NCBI GenBank assembly: GCA_022494885.1
Contig: JAGVSM010001341.1
Location: 163,689-227,688 of the forward strand
DNA: 64,000 nt
Origin: Micrasema longulum
Lineage: Eukaryota > Arthropoda > Insecta > Trichoptera > Brachycentridae
Direction: 5' to 3'
Below, piece after piece: positions 1 through 9,629 of the stretch; within the stretch, counting starts at the first letter, position 1, and the number at the start of each line of letters is the position of its first letter. Under the pieces are notes generated by a model. It was not told the origin of the DNA. It worked only from the letters and a program-made list of their open reading frames with translations, and ran no database searches. Position numbers and translations under genes: made by a program.

Positions 1-737
1 TGTGTTTATGTGTATTAGTGTGGGAGTAAGTGTTCAGGAGTGTGCCTCATTAAATAGTAAGTGGAATCGTATCGCAGCCAGAAATAATAAGTCTTAATTT
101 ATTTTTAAATAAGTTAAGGGGTATGCAAAATATATCAATAGATGAAAAAAAACATTAGAGTTAGAGCAAGAACGATGGAGGAAAGAGTGTTGTGCATAAT
201 TAGTGCTACAGACTGGCAGATGGAAAAAATACTTATTTCTTGTCACGCGAAAGGGGACATTAAGATTAATTTTGGAGAGTAGGTTAAAAGAGTCTACTTT
301 ATTATTTAATAATGTATGTAAATAGCATAATTTAGATACAGTGCGTCTATTTTCAAGGGTAAAAAATCCATTTTGTTTGGCAGATTGGCTGTAAATACAA
401 AGAGTTTTATTGTTTTTATAATCTAGGTATTTAAAAAATTTTCGTTGAACATTTTCAATCCTTTCTATGTTTGTTATGTATTGTGGGCTCCACACAACGG
501 ATGCAAACTCCAAATTACTGCGTACAAAAGTGTTGTATAAAGTTTTTAATGTATTTGGTTTTTTTAAGGTTTGGAAATTCAATTTTTCAACAATGTAATT
601 TAAATTAGACCCAAACAGCAATATATTATCAAGAAAGTCTCTAATCTCGCTATATCGTGATATGGAATTATCTTTGATCGTATAATTGTGCGTAACAAAA
701 ATTGTACTTTTAGTAAATGTCATTGAATTATCACAGT
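1..737 (-). mobile_element. LINE (non-LTR retrotransposon) 3' relic, family A
   Basis: On the minus strand an open frame (stop near 94, reading back from about 700) has the C-terminal signature of Jockey/CR1-like LINE ORF2: 'LYNTFVRSNLEFASVVWSP', then 'IENVQRKFFKYLDY' and 'LENRRTVSKLCYLHTLLNNKVD'. This is the region downstream of the reverse-transcriptase palm. The catalytic palm and the endonuclease are absent, so this is a 5'-truncated copy. The 3' UTR (1-93) recurs at 40640-41372. The open frame reads on to 813 across a junction near 737, but residues beyond that belong to a different repeat, so the nominal ATG at 813 is not a real start. Seen: the frame and its second and third copies. 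Inferred: clade. Confidence 0.85.
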
Positions 738-1020
738 CATAAGTCAATGCGTGCAAAACCTCTAAGTCAACGCTCGTGTCGGTTTGTTTTTTGTTTTCCG
801 CGTAAACAAACACAGTTCGTTGGAAAAAAAAAATGGCGTTTACTATAAAAAAATAATAGAATATATTGCATTTGCAAAAAAAGTAAGGAGTATCTAATAC
901 AAAAAAGGGGAAATTAAATTACAATTATTATGGCGACTGCTTTTCTTGACATTTGGCTTGCCAACCGCCGCGCCGGCTTAATGCAATAAATTGCACGATA
1001 AATAATACATTCATAAATAA
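738..1020 (+). repeat. Dispersed repeat, two direct copies (partner 47136-47390)
   Basis: A segment of about 270 bases that recurs in the same orientation at 47136-47390. Shared landmarks in order are 'gtcataagtcaa', 'ctctaagtcaa', 'ggtttgttttttgttttcc', 'atatattgcatttgcaaaa', 'ttttcttgacattt' and 'gttgccaaccgcc'. It starts at the edge of the LINE relic to its left. The short plus-strand frame at 953-1183 lies partly in it and resembles no protein known to me. Class unknown. Confidence 0.75.
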
Positions 1021-1269
1021 AAAAAGAAGTTTTGGAATATTTTCCATATTTACACCGGTGAAATTCAAATATGTGATTGCGCAGCAGGATTATACGCCGC
1101 GAAAGGTAAATATTTTGACATTTAATATTAGGTTTTCACGGATGTTCCATTGCGATTGCGAATACGATAAGCAACCATGGTGAGAATTTGTTATTACACC
1201 GCTTATTAGCAAGTCGATAGTTATTTTTAATTGAGCTGCTGTCTCGATTTACAACACAACACAATAGAG

Positions 1270-1865
1270 ATATTGGTGCATGCAAGCTATAGTTTGTGCT
1301 ATGCTGATCGAAGATTGATGTCTGTTTCGTTGTTTTAATGGTCAGTGTGTTTGCCTACCATGCAAGAGGTCTCGGGTTCGATTCCCGACATGGTTGATAT
1401 GAAGTACTTATTTTAAAGGGTGTTTTACACTAGAATATTTCATAGTTTGTAGTAAGACTGAAAATTTTATCTTCACGTAACGGTTAAAATATGCTGCGGT
1501 TGTTGTATTAATCGCTTGCATCAATAGGTGCGGAAAGGGAATGATTATTATGATTTCATTTACCTCGGACTGGATCTGAAGCGTCAAATTTGATCATCGT
1601 GCCTTCTCATTTTATTTTTTAAATTTTTATTTTACCTGAACGTTCATAAAATACATATAATTTGAAAGTAAGTATAGGTAAGTCTTTGCATACATCCTCA
1701 ATTTTTTAACCTCACCATTTTTTATAAATCATTCTAAATAAGTATGTATGTAGTATTGGTGTACCGATGCAGTGCCCTATGCACCATCAGATGCAGAAAA
1801 AGAATGATAATAATGATCGAGGAGCAGCACATCATTGTTTCGCAACCGTCGAATTGGAATGAATA
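1270..1865 (-). mobile_element. LINE family B relic split by a SINE insertion
   Basis: Two short blocks, 1276-1311 and 1814-1862, match consecutive parts of the LINE relic at 3660-3745 ('atagtttgtgctatgctgatcga', then 'atcattgtttcgcaacc'). In that relic the blocks are contiguous, so it serves as the empty site. The 502 bases between them (1312-1813) are flanked by the 7-bp direct repeat 'tgatcga' at 1305-1311 and 1814-1820. Confidence 0.75.
1312..1813 (+). mobile_element. tRNA-derived SINE, family A, with a duplicated tail
   Basis: The head (about 1321-1395) resembles a tRNA: an A-box-like segment with 'aatggtcag', then 'tttgcctaccatgcaagag', then a B box 'gggttcgattcccg'. The body reads 'catggttgatatgaag' followed by 'acactagaatattt'. 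The usual 3' signature, a 'gtgtaccaatgcagtgc ... caccattaggtgcgg ... atgat' tail, appears twice, at 1500-1552 and 1735-1815, so this is a composite or dimeric copy. Sister copies are at 27555-27712, 38798-39055, 50296-50400, 51693-51930, 53080-53225 and 53630-53720. Confidence 0.8.
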
Positions 1866-2437
1866 TCCATTTCGTGTGATGAATTAATTAAAAGTATTTG
1901 AATAATCTTAAAATTGATTTATTCTTGATTTGTTTGTTGTCAGAAATCAACCAGATTAAACATAATTTTGATTGTGATGTTTACGTGTTAACGCACGCAA
2001 GTAAAATACGGTTTTGGTTGTAGACACATACATTAAATAGCCACATTTAGTATGGTCTATCACGTGATTAGACAAAGTGGCTATCGTTAGAAAGAAAACT
2101 ACAGTAAAAAGGTAATTATTTGAGTAAGGATCCCTCATCGACCGGAGGGAAGAGGGTAGAGAAGATAGAGGTAGGATTAGTAGAGGTAATAAAGCATTCT
2201 TAATTGAGTACGGTGATCGTAGTCTTGAGGTAAATGGCTAATTAGCAACCAAAGACGGACAATATTTAAAATCAGTGATCCTTTTAAGTGTTTATTGACT
2301 GTATTTTATTTTATAATATGAACAAGTTGCATGTAAAAATTACTTTTAAACTGATTATTTTAAAGAGGTTGATAAAAACATCAATAAATTATAGGGTTTT
2401 TTTATTTACATATAACTAGTTTACTTTACGGTTACAT
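1866..2437. other. Unassigned sequence
   Basis: A 60-codon minus-strand frame (1956-2138) has no recognisable motif and is probably chance. There is no repeat partner that I noticed. Confidence 0.5.
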
Positions 2438-2530
2438 AGTGGGAGGGATTTGAGTGGGAAACTCCTTGATGATTTTCCGAATGTTTGAGTTTACTGTTCA
2501 CCATATTGATGTGCCATATATATATATGTA
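2438..2530 (+). repeat. Dispersed repeat (partner 21715-21805)
   Basis: About 90 bases match 21715-21805 in the same orientation: 'ggatttgagtgg', 'aaactccttgat', 'atgtttgagtttactgtt', 'accatattg' and 'ggccatatat'. Most differences are single substitutions. It ends in a short (TA)n run and an A tract. Class unknown. Confidence 0.7.
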
Positions 2531-2739
2531 TTTAAAAAAAAAAAATATGTTTCTGATCCTATATTTGTGGTGATATACTCATGTGTCTGTGTTAACTAAT
2601 TGCTAGTCCCATCTCAACACATGACTTTTAGTCCCATGGAGTTGGGACTTTTGTCTCAAATAATATACAATAATATATTATTAATATTTAAAGCATTAAC
2701 TTTGTGGTCAAACATTTTAATAAATGTTATTAAATATTT

Positions 2740-2850
2740 TTATGTAACCACTTACTTACTTTTCTATGTCTACCGGTTTCGAGACGTACCCGTCTCTTCA
2801 TCAGGACACCAATTAAACCAACATGAAAACTAACTATACACCTTCACCAT
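2740..2850 (-). ncRNA. Hammerhead-ribozyme-like motif within a dispersed repeat
   Basis: Read on the minus strand from 2810 to 2765: a stem I strand (GUGUC), the conserved box CUGAUGA, one extra A, stem II GAGACG-GGUA-CGUCUC (6 bp, tetraloop), the conserved GAAA box, then CC-GG as a two-pair helix III with no loop, the cleavage triplet GUA, then GACAU, which pairs with GUGUC (one G-U). This is the order of a type I hammerhead. Two cautions apply: the unpaired A between CUGAUGA and stem II, and helix III, which can form only between two molecules or repeats because CCGG is its own complement. A second copy is at 14921-14970. Penelope-like elements are known to carry minimal hammerheads of this kind, and a Penelope-like coding scrap follows at 2856. 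Confidence 0.6.
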
Positions 2851-2852
2851 AG

Positions 2853-2992
2853 TTGTTGCACAAAAGTATAAAACCAAATACTATATTCACAAATGTATCA
2901 AAATTTTTACCAAATAATATCAAACCTGCTTTTTATACAAATAACAATATTGGTAAATTATTGCTTAATAATAAAGATAAAAATAGTTTAAG
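2853..2992 (+). pseudogene. Penelope-like retroelement coding fragment
   Basis: A short plus-strand frame reads 'NIKPAFYTNNNIGKLLLNN' followed by KDKN. This matches the stretch that precedes the GIY-YIG endonuclease in Penelope-like elements, which typically reads 'P.F....N.LGK...NNKDK'. No GIY-YIG domain follows: at about 2990 the reading becomes 'LTWQEARILASNRVSWGRL', which resembles the C-terminus of RTE-type LINEs. The 105-residue frame (2853-3170) is therefore a chance fusion of two relics. Its link to the adjacent hammerhead-like repeat is inferred from proximity, and the two lie on opposite strands. Confidence 0.5.
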
Positions 2993-3070
2993 GGACGCAG
3001 GATTGACGTGGCAGGAGGCGAGAATCCTGGCTAGTAATAGGGTCTCCTGGGGGCGTCTGGTGATATATTT
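2988..3070 (+). mobile_element. RTE-type LINE C-terminal scrap
   Basis: The translation 'LTWQEARILASNRVSWGRL' has the spacing of the last residues of RTE/BovB-type ORF2 ('TWEEA..LA.DR..WR'). About 25 codons survive, joined in frame to the Penelope-like scrap on its left. Confidence 0.5.
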
Positions 3071-3169
3071 TACATTGAGTACCACCTGTATACTTATATA
3101 CTTCCGTGAAAGTCAACGCTTGTCAGTTCAAGGTTTACCTCTTCGTCTGATTCTCAAAGCACTCTCTTA

Positions 3170-3325
3170 ATACCCACCCACAATTTCTATGTCTTCTCTA
3201 ACTCATATAGTGTCCATGCGGCTCCACTGTGGAATCTTCTCCCACCCACCATCAAAGATGTTACTACGGTATCTCTGTTTAAATCATGTCTGAAGAAACC
3301 TCTCTTTTATCTTCTTTAATTTCTC
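3170..3325 (+). mobile_element. LINE ORF2 C-terminal relic
   Basis: In one frame this reads 'NSYSVHAAPLWNLLPPTIKD' and then a stretch ending 'LFKSCLKKPLF', which is the widespread LINE C-terminal motif (S.R.AAP.LWN.LP..I). A diverged minus-strand copy with the same nucleotides around 'atagtgtccatgcggctc' is at 7440-7545. Confidence 0.75.
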
Positions 3326-3419
3326 CGCCTTTCCTCTTTCCTCTTTTTTTCCTTCTTTAATTAAGTAATAGTATTGATTTAAGGTAATTTATATGCAAAT
3401 ACCGTTATTTCTATTATTA

Positions 3420-3950
3420 TTATTTATTTATTTATTAACAGACATTGTCCATGTATACAATTTATAAGGTTTAAATATTACAATAAAAGAGTAGTTGAAA
3501 ACATTTAAAGAAAAAAGAAAGAAGCATTGACAAACATAAGGGACATCGAGACAAGATCTGGACTATTTATTTAGTGCTCGTTTAAATCGTTGTAAACTTA
3601 AACCAAAAAAGTCCAGATCCTGTCTTGAGTTAATAATACGACAAAGGCGGGTCATTGGAGAATTTAGGCCATAGTTTGTTCTATGCTGATCGATGAACAG
3701 TACTTCATTGTTTCTCAATCTACGAGTCGGAATATTGAATTTTACTTGTCCCAGTAATGATGGAACATCGACTATACCATTTAGTATGCCGAACATATAT
3801 ATGGAGTAAATATTAGTTCTACGTTTTTGTAGACTCGAAATATTTAACATTGACTCTATTTCAGCATAAGAATAATTATCTCTCTCTAGTCCAAGCATCC
3901 ACGCTATTTTTCGAAGCATGCGATTATATATCTTTAGCTCTTTCATTTTT
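3420..3950 (-). mobile_element. LINE family B 3' relic
   Basis: A minus-strand frame of 127 codons (3946 to 3563) contains 'LQKRRTNIYSIYMFGILNG', 'DVPSLLGQVKFNIPTRRLR' and 'MTRLCRIINS', which match the tail of insect Jockey-like ORF2 ('RR...L..L.KL..G..D...LL..I.FNVP.R..R'). The 3' UTR runs down to a T-rich stretch at about 3421-3437, the minus-strand A-rich tail. The frame stops abruptly next to the Helitron end at 3960. The initiating ATG is internal to ORF2. Confidence 0.85.
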
Positions 3951-3959
3951 ATTTTCTAC

Positions 3960-4646
3960 TAGCGGACCCAACGGACGTTGTCCTTCTCGAACGTTGGCTT
4001 GCCTGCTATTAGTTTGGTAAAAGACTTTTCATTGATAAGTAGGTACTTGTTTGTGATTAAATTCCAAATCTAAAATTTTTCAATATGATGTTGAATTTAA
4101 GTAGGTACCTAGGTACTTGTTTATGGTTGCATTCCAAAACATAAATAAATATTTTTTCAAATATGGCATTTTTTTTGCAAACGTCAAAATCCGGTCTTCT
4201 CATCAACAGAGGGGTGTACTTATTTAGGAATACGATTTAAAAAAATGTATTGAATTTAATATTATTTAAGTATTCCCAAAAATCCTGTAAAAATAAATAA
4301 ATGGGTAGAAATTATAAGAAATTAAAGGAAAGAATCTGATTGAGACCCACAAAAAATAAATGCTATTTGTAAACATTCAAAAACAAACTTTTTTTATGCA
4401 CAAAAAACAAAATATTTCTTTTTTTTTTGCAAATGCATTCTCCTCGAATGCAACCCTGATAGATCGACGAATAAAACATTTATGCTCCTTACTTCTATTG
4501 TACATGATATATTAAAGATTGTAATATCTACGAACATGCACAGCGCAAAGATCTATATTTTTCTGAAAACCGCACGTAAATCGGTTAAGCTGTTTAGGAG
4601 TTCAGTGACATCACACGTACAGAGGAATTATATATATAAATATTGA
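3960..4646 (-). mobile_element. Non-autonomous Helitron, copy 1
   Basis: Full-length relative of 26383-27053 in the opposite orientation. On the minus strand it runs from 'attcctctgtacgtgtgatg' near 4632 to 'gttgggtccgCTAG' at 3960, followed by T. A CTAG end followed by T fits the Helitron rule (CTRR end, A|T target). Shared internal blocks include 'atatagatctttg', 'ttgcattcgaggag' and 'tggcttgcctgctatta'. The 5' end is unclear: a TC occurs at 4646, but the base before it is T rather than A. No Rep/helicase coding is present. Confidence 0.65.
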
Positions 4647-4649
4647 ATA

Positions 4650-5865
4650 TGTTTTGTAAATTGAATTTTAAAAATAAAACTATTATTTTATTGGTTGGAT
4701 AGAAGAAATTACCATTTGGCAATAAGCCCGCCAATGTACAGTTAATATTTTTTGCAAAAAATCAAACAAATTAAATAAAATGTTCCCAAAAAATAAGAAA
4801 AGTAATGAAGTCCATCGTCTAATTATTGAGAAAATTATAAAAGATAATTTATTTTATAATATGAATTAATTATTAAAACTTATTGAATTATTAATCCATT
4901 GAATAGAAAACGTATAATAAAAAAAATTTAATGATTAGATTTGAGAGAAAGTGCGTGTTAGTGATACGTTATATAAACGTGATTCTATTGTTCGGATACG
5001 AAATAACATTTGCAAAAGGCAGATTACGCCGACCGATAATTCAAATCATATATCACGAAATTCTTTTGTATCTTTCCATGGAGATAAATGCCCTTAGGAA
5101 TGGGAATGACATAGTAAGGTATGTTATATACACGTTTTCACGAACAAAAGGCGAATTGTGTTAAAAATGAATACGTCTATTTGTATGTGAAGGTACTCAA
5201 TGTAAAATACTCTACAATACATAGAAAAGGTATGCTTAAAGGGAGAGCCGTATTAGAGAATAAAACAAAAATAAAGGTAAATTAATATTATTGATTGAAT
5301 TGACATTAACTTTATAGAAAAACACGATTAAACATGTTAATTAATTCCGTTTTTTATTAGTCATTGAGAATCGGGTTGAAAGCACTTTTACCGGATTCCG
5401 AAACTATTTCACAGACAAAACTGAATTTTTAATCCGCTGGGACACTGGAAACACACATAACATTTAAAAGTTTAAAATAAAATATCACTTAGAAGTGTTT
5501 CACATATTGGTATCATATTAAAAGCATTTAGTTATGTATCCACATGGTTCATATAAATATTGGTTCATGGGTTTTGAAATAAAGCGGAATCATCTTAAAG
5601 TAAAGACGCTATTACGAGAGTATTTGACACGAAAGAAAAATAAAACAAATTGAAAATAAACCAAGTAACTTTGAAATAATATAAAATACAGATCATTATT
5701 TGGATCACAAAGCAAATTGGAAAATAAATTGTGAGTTCGTTAAATGATACAATGTCTTTGAAGTAATCGTAGAATTTGTTTTAGTAGATTTTATTTAAAG
5801 TATTAATATGTAATGTTTCAGACTTTGCCCGGTAAGTAGGTGAAATAATTAAATCATATGAATCC
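4650..5865. other. Unassigned AT-rich sequence
   Basis: No protein motif, SINE head or inverted ends were noticed. A 77-codon plus-strand frame (4931-5164) begins with a basic stretch and has no recognisable domain; I do not call it a gene. Confidence 0.5.
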
Positions 5866-6155
5866 CACCCGCAACAAAAAAGGTTTCAGCTCTTTAACTT
5901 CACAAACGTCAACAGATAGAAGAACCGAAGGAGTTTAGATTTTTAAATATAGGCAGAATGGTGAATGTTGCACAGCGTGTAAAGTGGGCTCTCGAGCCAG
6001 ACAATGACAGTTCATAAGCCCAGTGGATGCATAGTCTTCTATATCCCATTATCTAAAGAGTTCTTCATCTCTGTTGTAATATGTTAATATAAAAAGCTCC
6101 CAAGGGGTTGAATCCAGTCCTTGTCTACATAAATTTGGACAAACTGAAAACGTTT
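5866..6155 (-). repeat. Foldback repeat family (FB), single arm
   Basis: Reverse-orientation copy of the commonest repeat in the window. Landmarks in order: 'aacagataga', 'ggcagaatggtgaatgtt', 'cacagcgtgtaaagt', 'gccagacaatgaca', 'tcataagccc', 'catctctgttgtaat' and 'tttggacaaactg'. It belongs to the subfamily with 'gttgtaatatgtta' and 'ccttgtctac'. Class: short, non-coding, MITE-like. Confidence 0.8.
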
Positions 6156-6194
6156 TTAAAAAATCTACCTTGTTCAAGAAGACGTATAAAAATA

Positions 6195-6436
6195 TTTTGA
6201 TAATTGAAGAAATATGGATGTTAAAACATAGGCAAAATGGTGAATGTTGCACAGTGTGTAAAATAGCCACTTAAACCAGCCAATGACAGGTCACAAGCCC
6301 TGTAAATGTCTAGACTTCCATGATCCCTTATTTAAGGTATTCTCCATCCCTGTTGTATTTTGTTAATCCTAATGACTCCCGAGGAGGTGAAATCCAGTCT
6401 TTTGTCTACGAACATTTGGACAAACTCAATAAACAA
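6195..6436 (-). repeat. Foldback repeat family (FB), single arm
   Basis: Second copy in the same orientation, 40 bases after the first: 'ggcaaaatggtgaatgtt', 'ccagccaatgacaggtca', 'caagccctgtaaatgtctag', 'ctccatccctgttgta' and 'catttggacaaactc'. The pair forms a tandem. The minus-strand frame 6049-6270 and the start of the plus-strand frame 6360-6758 come from this repeat and are not genes. Confidence 0.85.
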
Positions 6437-6947
6437 ATTGGGTTGCATGAAAAATAATTATCGAGCCACCCATTTTAATAAATTTCGAAATATTTTTGGT
6501 GCAACTGTTCTTTCATCCTGTCTTAGATTAATTTTAACTAAAACAGTTGATTGTTTGAGCGGCCGTGTTTACATATTTAAAAAAAATATAAATATCATAA
6601 AATTTGGCAAGGTTACGAAGTTTGTCCTAAACAGATATGAACATTATCAAAATTTTGTTAAGTTAAATCCTAAACTTAATCCTCATTACATACATACGAA
6701 AACCGTTGTAATTCTATGTATATTAGTTTCCATAGAGCACAAGCTCGTGTGTCACTAGAAATCTGCGAGCTAAGGCTAATGTCCAGGGCTGAGATAAAAT
6801 GGGAAATTAATCTAGCGAATGAAAAGGCCACTATCGCAGTTAACTTTGTCTCTCCTGTTCCATGGACGCGCGACCCAATGCTAGAATGAACTAGTTACAA
6901 CACCTTAGACCCCGTAGCTAAAAATAAATAAAAAATGTGTCCTAAAT
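6437..6947. other. Unassigned sequence
   Basis: Most of the plus-strand frame 6360-6758 lies here. Its residues are low-complexity and match nothing I know. The segment 6780-6900 is less AT-rich than its surroundings but carries no motif I recognise. Confidence 0.45.
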
Positions 6948-7110
6948 ATGTTGCTACAGAGAGGGAAAACATTTTGAGAAGAACATTAAGTGGCCACTAC
7001 ACTGTGTAATATTCTGCCTATATTTAAACATCCAAATTTCCTCATCTTTATCATGTGGGTAGGCTCATCCAGCTGAACCAATTCACATACTAGGCAACGC
7101 CGAAAAATAA
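6948..7110 (+). repeat. Foldback repeat family (FB), deleted copy
   Basis: Forward-orientation copy: 'gggaaaacattttgagaag', then a deletion that removes the 'aggcatttacagggctta' block, then 'aagtggccacta', 'cactgtgtaata', 'ttctgcctatatttaaac' and 'ctgaaccaattcac'. It ends at 'aggcaacgcc'. Confidence 0.8.
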
Positions 7111-7324
7111 AAATATATGAATCGTTGTATACCAGCGATATGATTTTTTAAAGTTTGGTATTTCTGAAATTGCTTCAAGTTCTCTTCGGCTTCTTTTTTG
7201 TCAGTTCTGCCGATTGGTTCGTTTACGTACCTTAAATCTGAAACCTTTTCCAACTCTCTTATCGTTGGTTTATTCACATGAACTAGCGACGTCGTTCATA
7301 CTAGTTCGTTTTTATTTTAATTGT

Positions 7325-7425
7325 TTTCATACATTTTCAAGAAACTTTGCTGTACAATTTAATGCTCTAATTTTATAATATCCGGTTTCCTGCAAGGCTG
7401 AACTTCTTCACAAAACACAGCTACA
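7325..7425 (+). repeat. Dispersed repeat, three direct copies
   Basis: Shares 'gtacaatttaatgctctaat', 'atatccggtttcc' and 'ctgaacttcttca' with 18788-18880 and 59320-59430, all in the plus orientation. It overlaps the 3' part of the LINE relic to its right, so the minus-strand frame at 7359-7559 is a mixture of the two. Confidence 0.65.
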
Positions 7426-7550
7426 ATAGAATCATCTTTGATGGAAGATGGGAGATAATTCAACAATCGAGCCGCATGGACACTATATGCGTGAGAGAAG
7501 ATGGAGGATTTGTAGAAAATAATTAAGAGGGTGCTTTGAAAATTAGAACG
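7425..7550 (-). mobile_element. LINE ORF2 C-terminal relic
   Basis: The minus strand reads 'YSVHAARLLNYLPSSIKDD', the same C-terminal motif and nucleotides as 3206-3260 in opposite orientation. Only about 40 codons survive. Confidence 0.7.
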
Positions 7551-7559
7551 AATAATCAA

Positions 7560-8021
7560 ATAATAAATGGATAAACGTTGAAATTGTTCACAAAGTTATA
7601 TGGGTAAGACCACAAAACCATGAACTTTTTATAAACGTGTGTCTCCTAGGTTAAATGTAAAAAATCTATTAGACAGTTTTTTAAAAACTGACAGTCTGCA
7701 AATAGTAAATTGTATTTTGAGCAGTGTTATAGCCAGAAAATAACATTTAACTGTCTATATTTTTAAAATTTTTCAAACTTTTTTTATAATAAGTAGTTTT
7801 TTCGGCTTCACATAAAAGTTGCACGTCTCCACTCCAAATTGCAGTTATCAACATTTTGGATGTAAAAAACCATTACTACTACTATCCTGAATTTTTTTCA
7901 GGATTTATTATTTGTAATTCAATGCGTATAAAAAGTAAACAAGATAACGCATTGACATATTTAATCGTTTTTTTTTTTTTTTTAAATATTTATTTCATTC
8001 CAGTTTCACCCAGTTACTCCT
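7560..8021. other. Unassigned AT-rich sequence
   Basis: Contains a perfect small hairpin ('cagttttttaaaaactg', about 7674-7690) and a T tract at 7969-7982. No coding or repeat partner seen. Confidence 0.45.
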
Positions 8022-8445
8022 GGGCCCCGATTACAATGGGTAGTAAACAATTATCTTCCATTTTATCTACAAAGTAAAACTGATTTTTTTAGTAAAATAA
8101 ATATTTGCGTTCTTATGATTTACCCAAATATTTAATTTTTAGGGCCATTTTCAACGAGTTGCAAATAACTCACTATTAAAAAATGGAAATAAAGTTGGAG
8201 TAGAGTAGGATTCGAACCACGGACCATCGGTTCGTGAGTCCGAGACATTAGTCACAGGACCACAACCCGAAGTTTTCTGTATGAAAATCGGAATATGCAT
8301 ATATTTTTCTCCTTTAAACATGTTCAATTTTAAGTAACCAATAAAGATACTTTATATGTTAATGCAAATATACTAATTTTTGTACGTAAATACTGATTTT
8401 TCTTTATAAACTGCCGAAAATTTTTTTCTATTGTAATCGAAGCCC
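8022..8445. mobile_element. Short inverted-repeat DNA element (MITE-like) with a SINE inside
   Basis: The left end 'GGGCCCCGATTACAATGGG' (8022-8040) is an inverted copy of the right end (8427-8445), with 15 of 19 positions matching. The internal sequence on both sides of the SINE matches 50975-51208 ('ttttatctac', then 'atatgcat', 'aacatgtt', 'tatgcaaat', 'gtac' and 'ttgtaatcga'). Removing the SINE (about 8086-8275) leaves an element of about 235 bp. No clear target duplication was found. Superfamily unknown. Confidence 0.65.
8086..8275 (-). mobile_element. tRNA-derived SINE, family C
   Basis: On the minus strand a tRNA-like head (8195-8272: 'gttgtggtcctgtgactaat', an anticodon-arm-like 'ctcacgaaccgatgg', B box 'ggttcgaatcc') is followed by a body with 'actcgttgaaaatggccc' and 'ttgggtaaatcataagaac'. 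Sister copies are at 13200-13367 (minus), 52485-52645 (plus) and 55415-55487 (minus, head only). Confidence 0.8.
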
Positions 8446-9074
8446 TGTTGTGTTACGGCTATTTTGATAATTAATAGTAATACTTCAATATATTCTGAGG
8501 TTTGTTTAAAATCAGCAAGAAGAGAGATACAAAATATTCAGAGTTTTAGAGCCGTCATGATCATCATAGATCATCGTCACGAATCTTCACATCACAATTG
8601 TCAATTGTCATGTCACGTTTTTGGGGAGACTTATTTTTTTAACAATTTTATTTTTTAAATAATGAATGTAAACATTTATCCACGATATCAATACTGATTT
8701 TGGAAACATAATTAATTTTTTAAAATCCGTTTCACACATTTTTGTCGGTATTCGTCGTATGCGATATTTCCCTATTATTGGACATTGATGTTCCCGACGA
8801 AAAAAGACTTTAATGAATTATTGGTTTAATATTTGGGATTAAAAGGGTTGAATATTAAGCCCGCTATCTTACCGCATCACATTAAGGTATTAAATAGTCC
8901 ATTTAATGTTTACTTTCAGAGAAATGTCAGCTTTATCTGTACATCACCCTACACTACATATAAAACGGATTATTAAGGTTCTCCGTGGACCAATAGAGTA
9001 AGAGTTTAAATCTCGTTATCTTTCGTTGTTGAACTATGGTGTAAAATTTATATCACAGATGTAAAATTAAAATA
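8446..9074. other. Unassigned AT-rich sequence
   Basis: A 64-codon frame at 8464-8658 has no motif. Nothing else noticed. Confidence 0.45.
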
Positions 9075-9600
9075 TTGATTTATTTATTTAGTTATATATC
9101 CTTATCCGCATTCCTTGATGCGCAGGAAAATATAAACACTCGTTTAGCAACACAAATTAACTGTATTGTCCTATTTGTATCAACCGCCTTTGGTAGAAAG
9201 CAAAACAATGTAATTGCTCCAAAAATATTCAATGATTTACTGCCAAATATAAAAGACTCAAAATGTGAAACAAAATTTAAAATAAAAATAGCTGCACATA
9301 TAAATAGTGTAGTGAGAGACTTTTTTAAAAAATATATGGAAATCAATAAACGTTGTACTTTATATAATTGGTACACATATTATTTATATTTTTATGTATT
9401 TCATTGCTTTATATTTGTTTTATTTTATATTATTCTGTATTATAAATGTTTAAGTAACATGTATTTTTGGCACATATATATTCTTTATATTTGTATAATA
9501 ACGATTAATAATTTCTTACATTTGATTAGGTAGGTATTTATAATTAAGTAGTTTTAGTTTTTTTTTTTTATGTTATTGTTTTATTAGTAAAAGACTACTT
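9075..9600 (+). mobile_element. LINE ORF2 C-terminal relic
   Basis: The plus-strand frame 9075-9533 contains 'NTRLATQINCIVLF', 'STAFGRKQNNVIAPKIFN', 'LLPNIKDS' and 'KFKIKIAAHI', matching the extreme C-terminus of Jockey/CR1-like ORF2 ('TR....P......G......P..WN.LP.....S...FK..L'). The frame then becomes hydrophobic, low-complexity sequence that belongs to the 3' UTR. The 94-codon minus-strand frame here is its shadow. Confidence 0.75.
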
Positions 9601-9629
9601 TTGCTCTAAAGATAGAAATTCTCAATCTT

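Noticed and set aside
2853..3170. 105-codon plus-strand frame as a gene
   Set aside because: It is a read-through of a Penelope-like scrap and an RTE-type scrap, each much shorter than its source.
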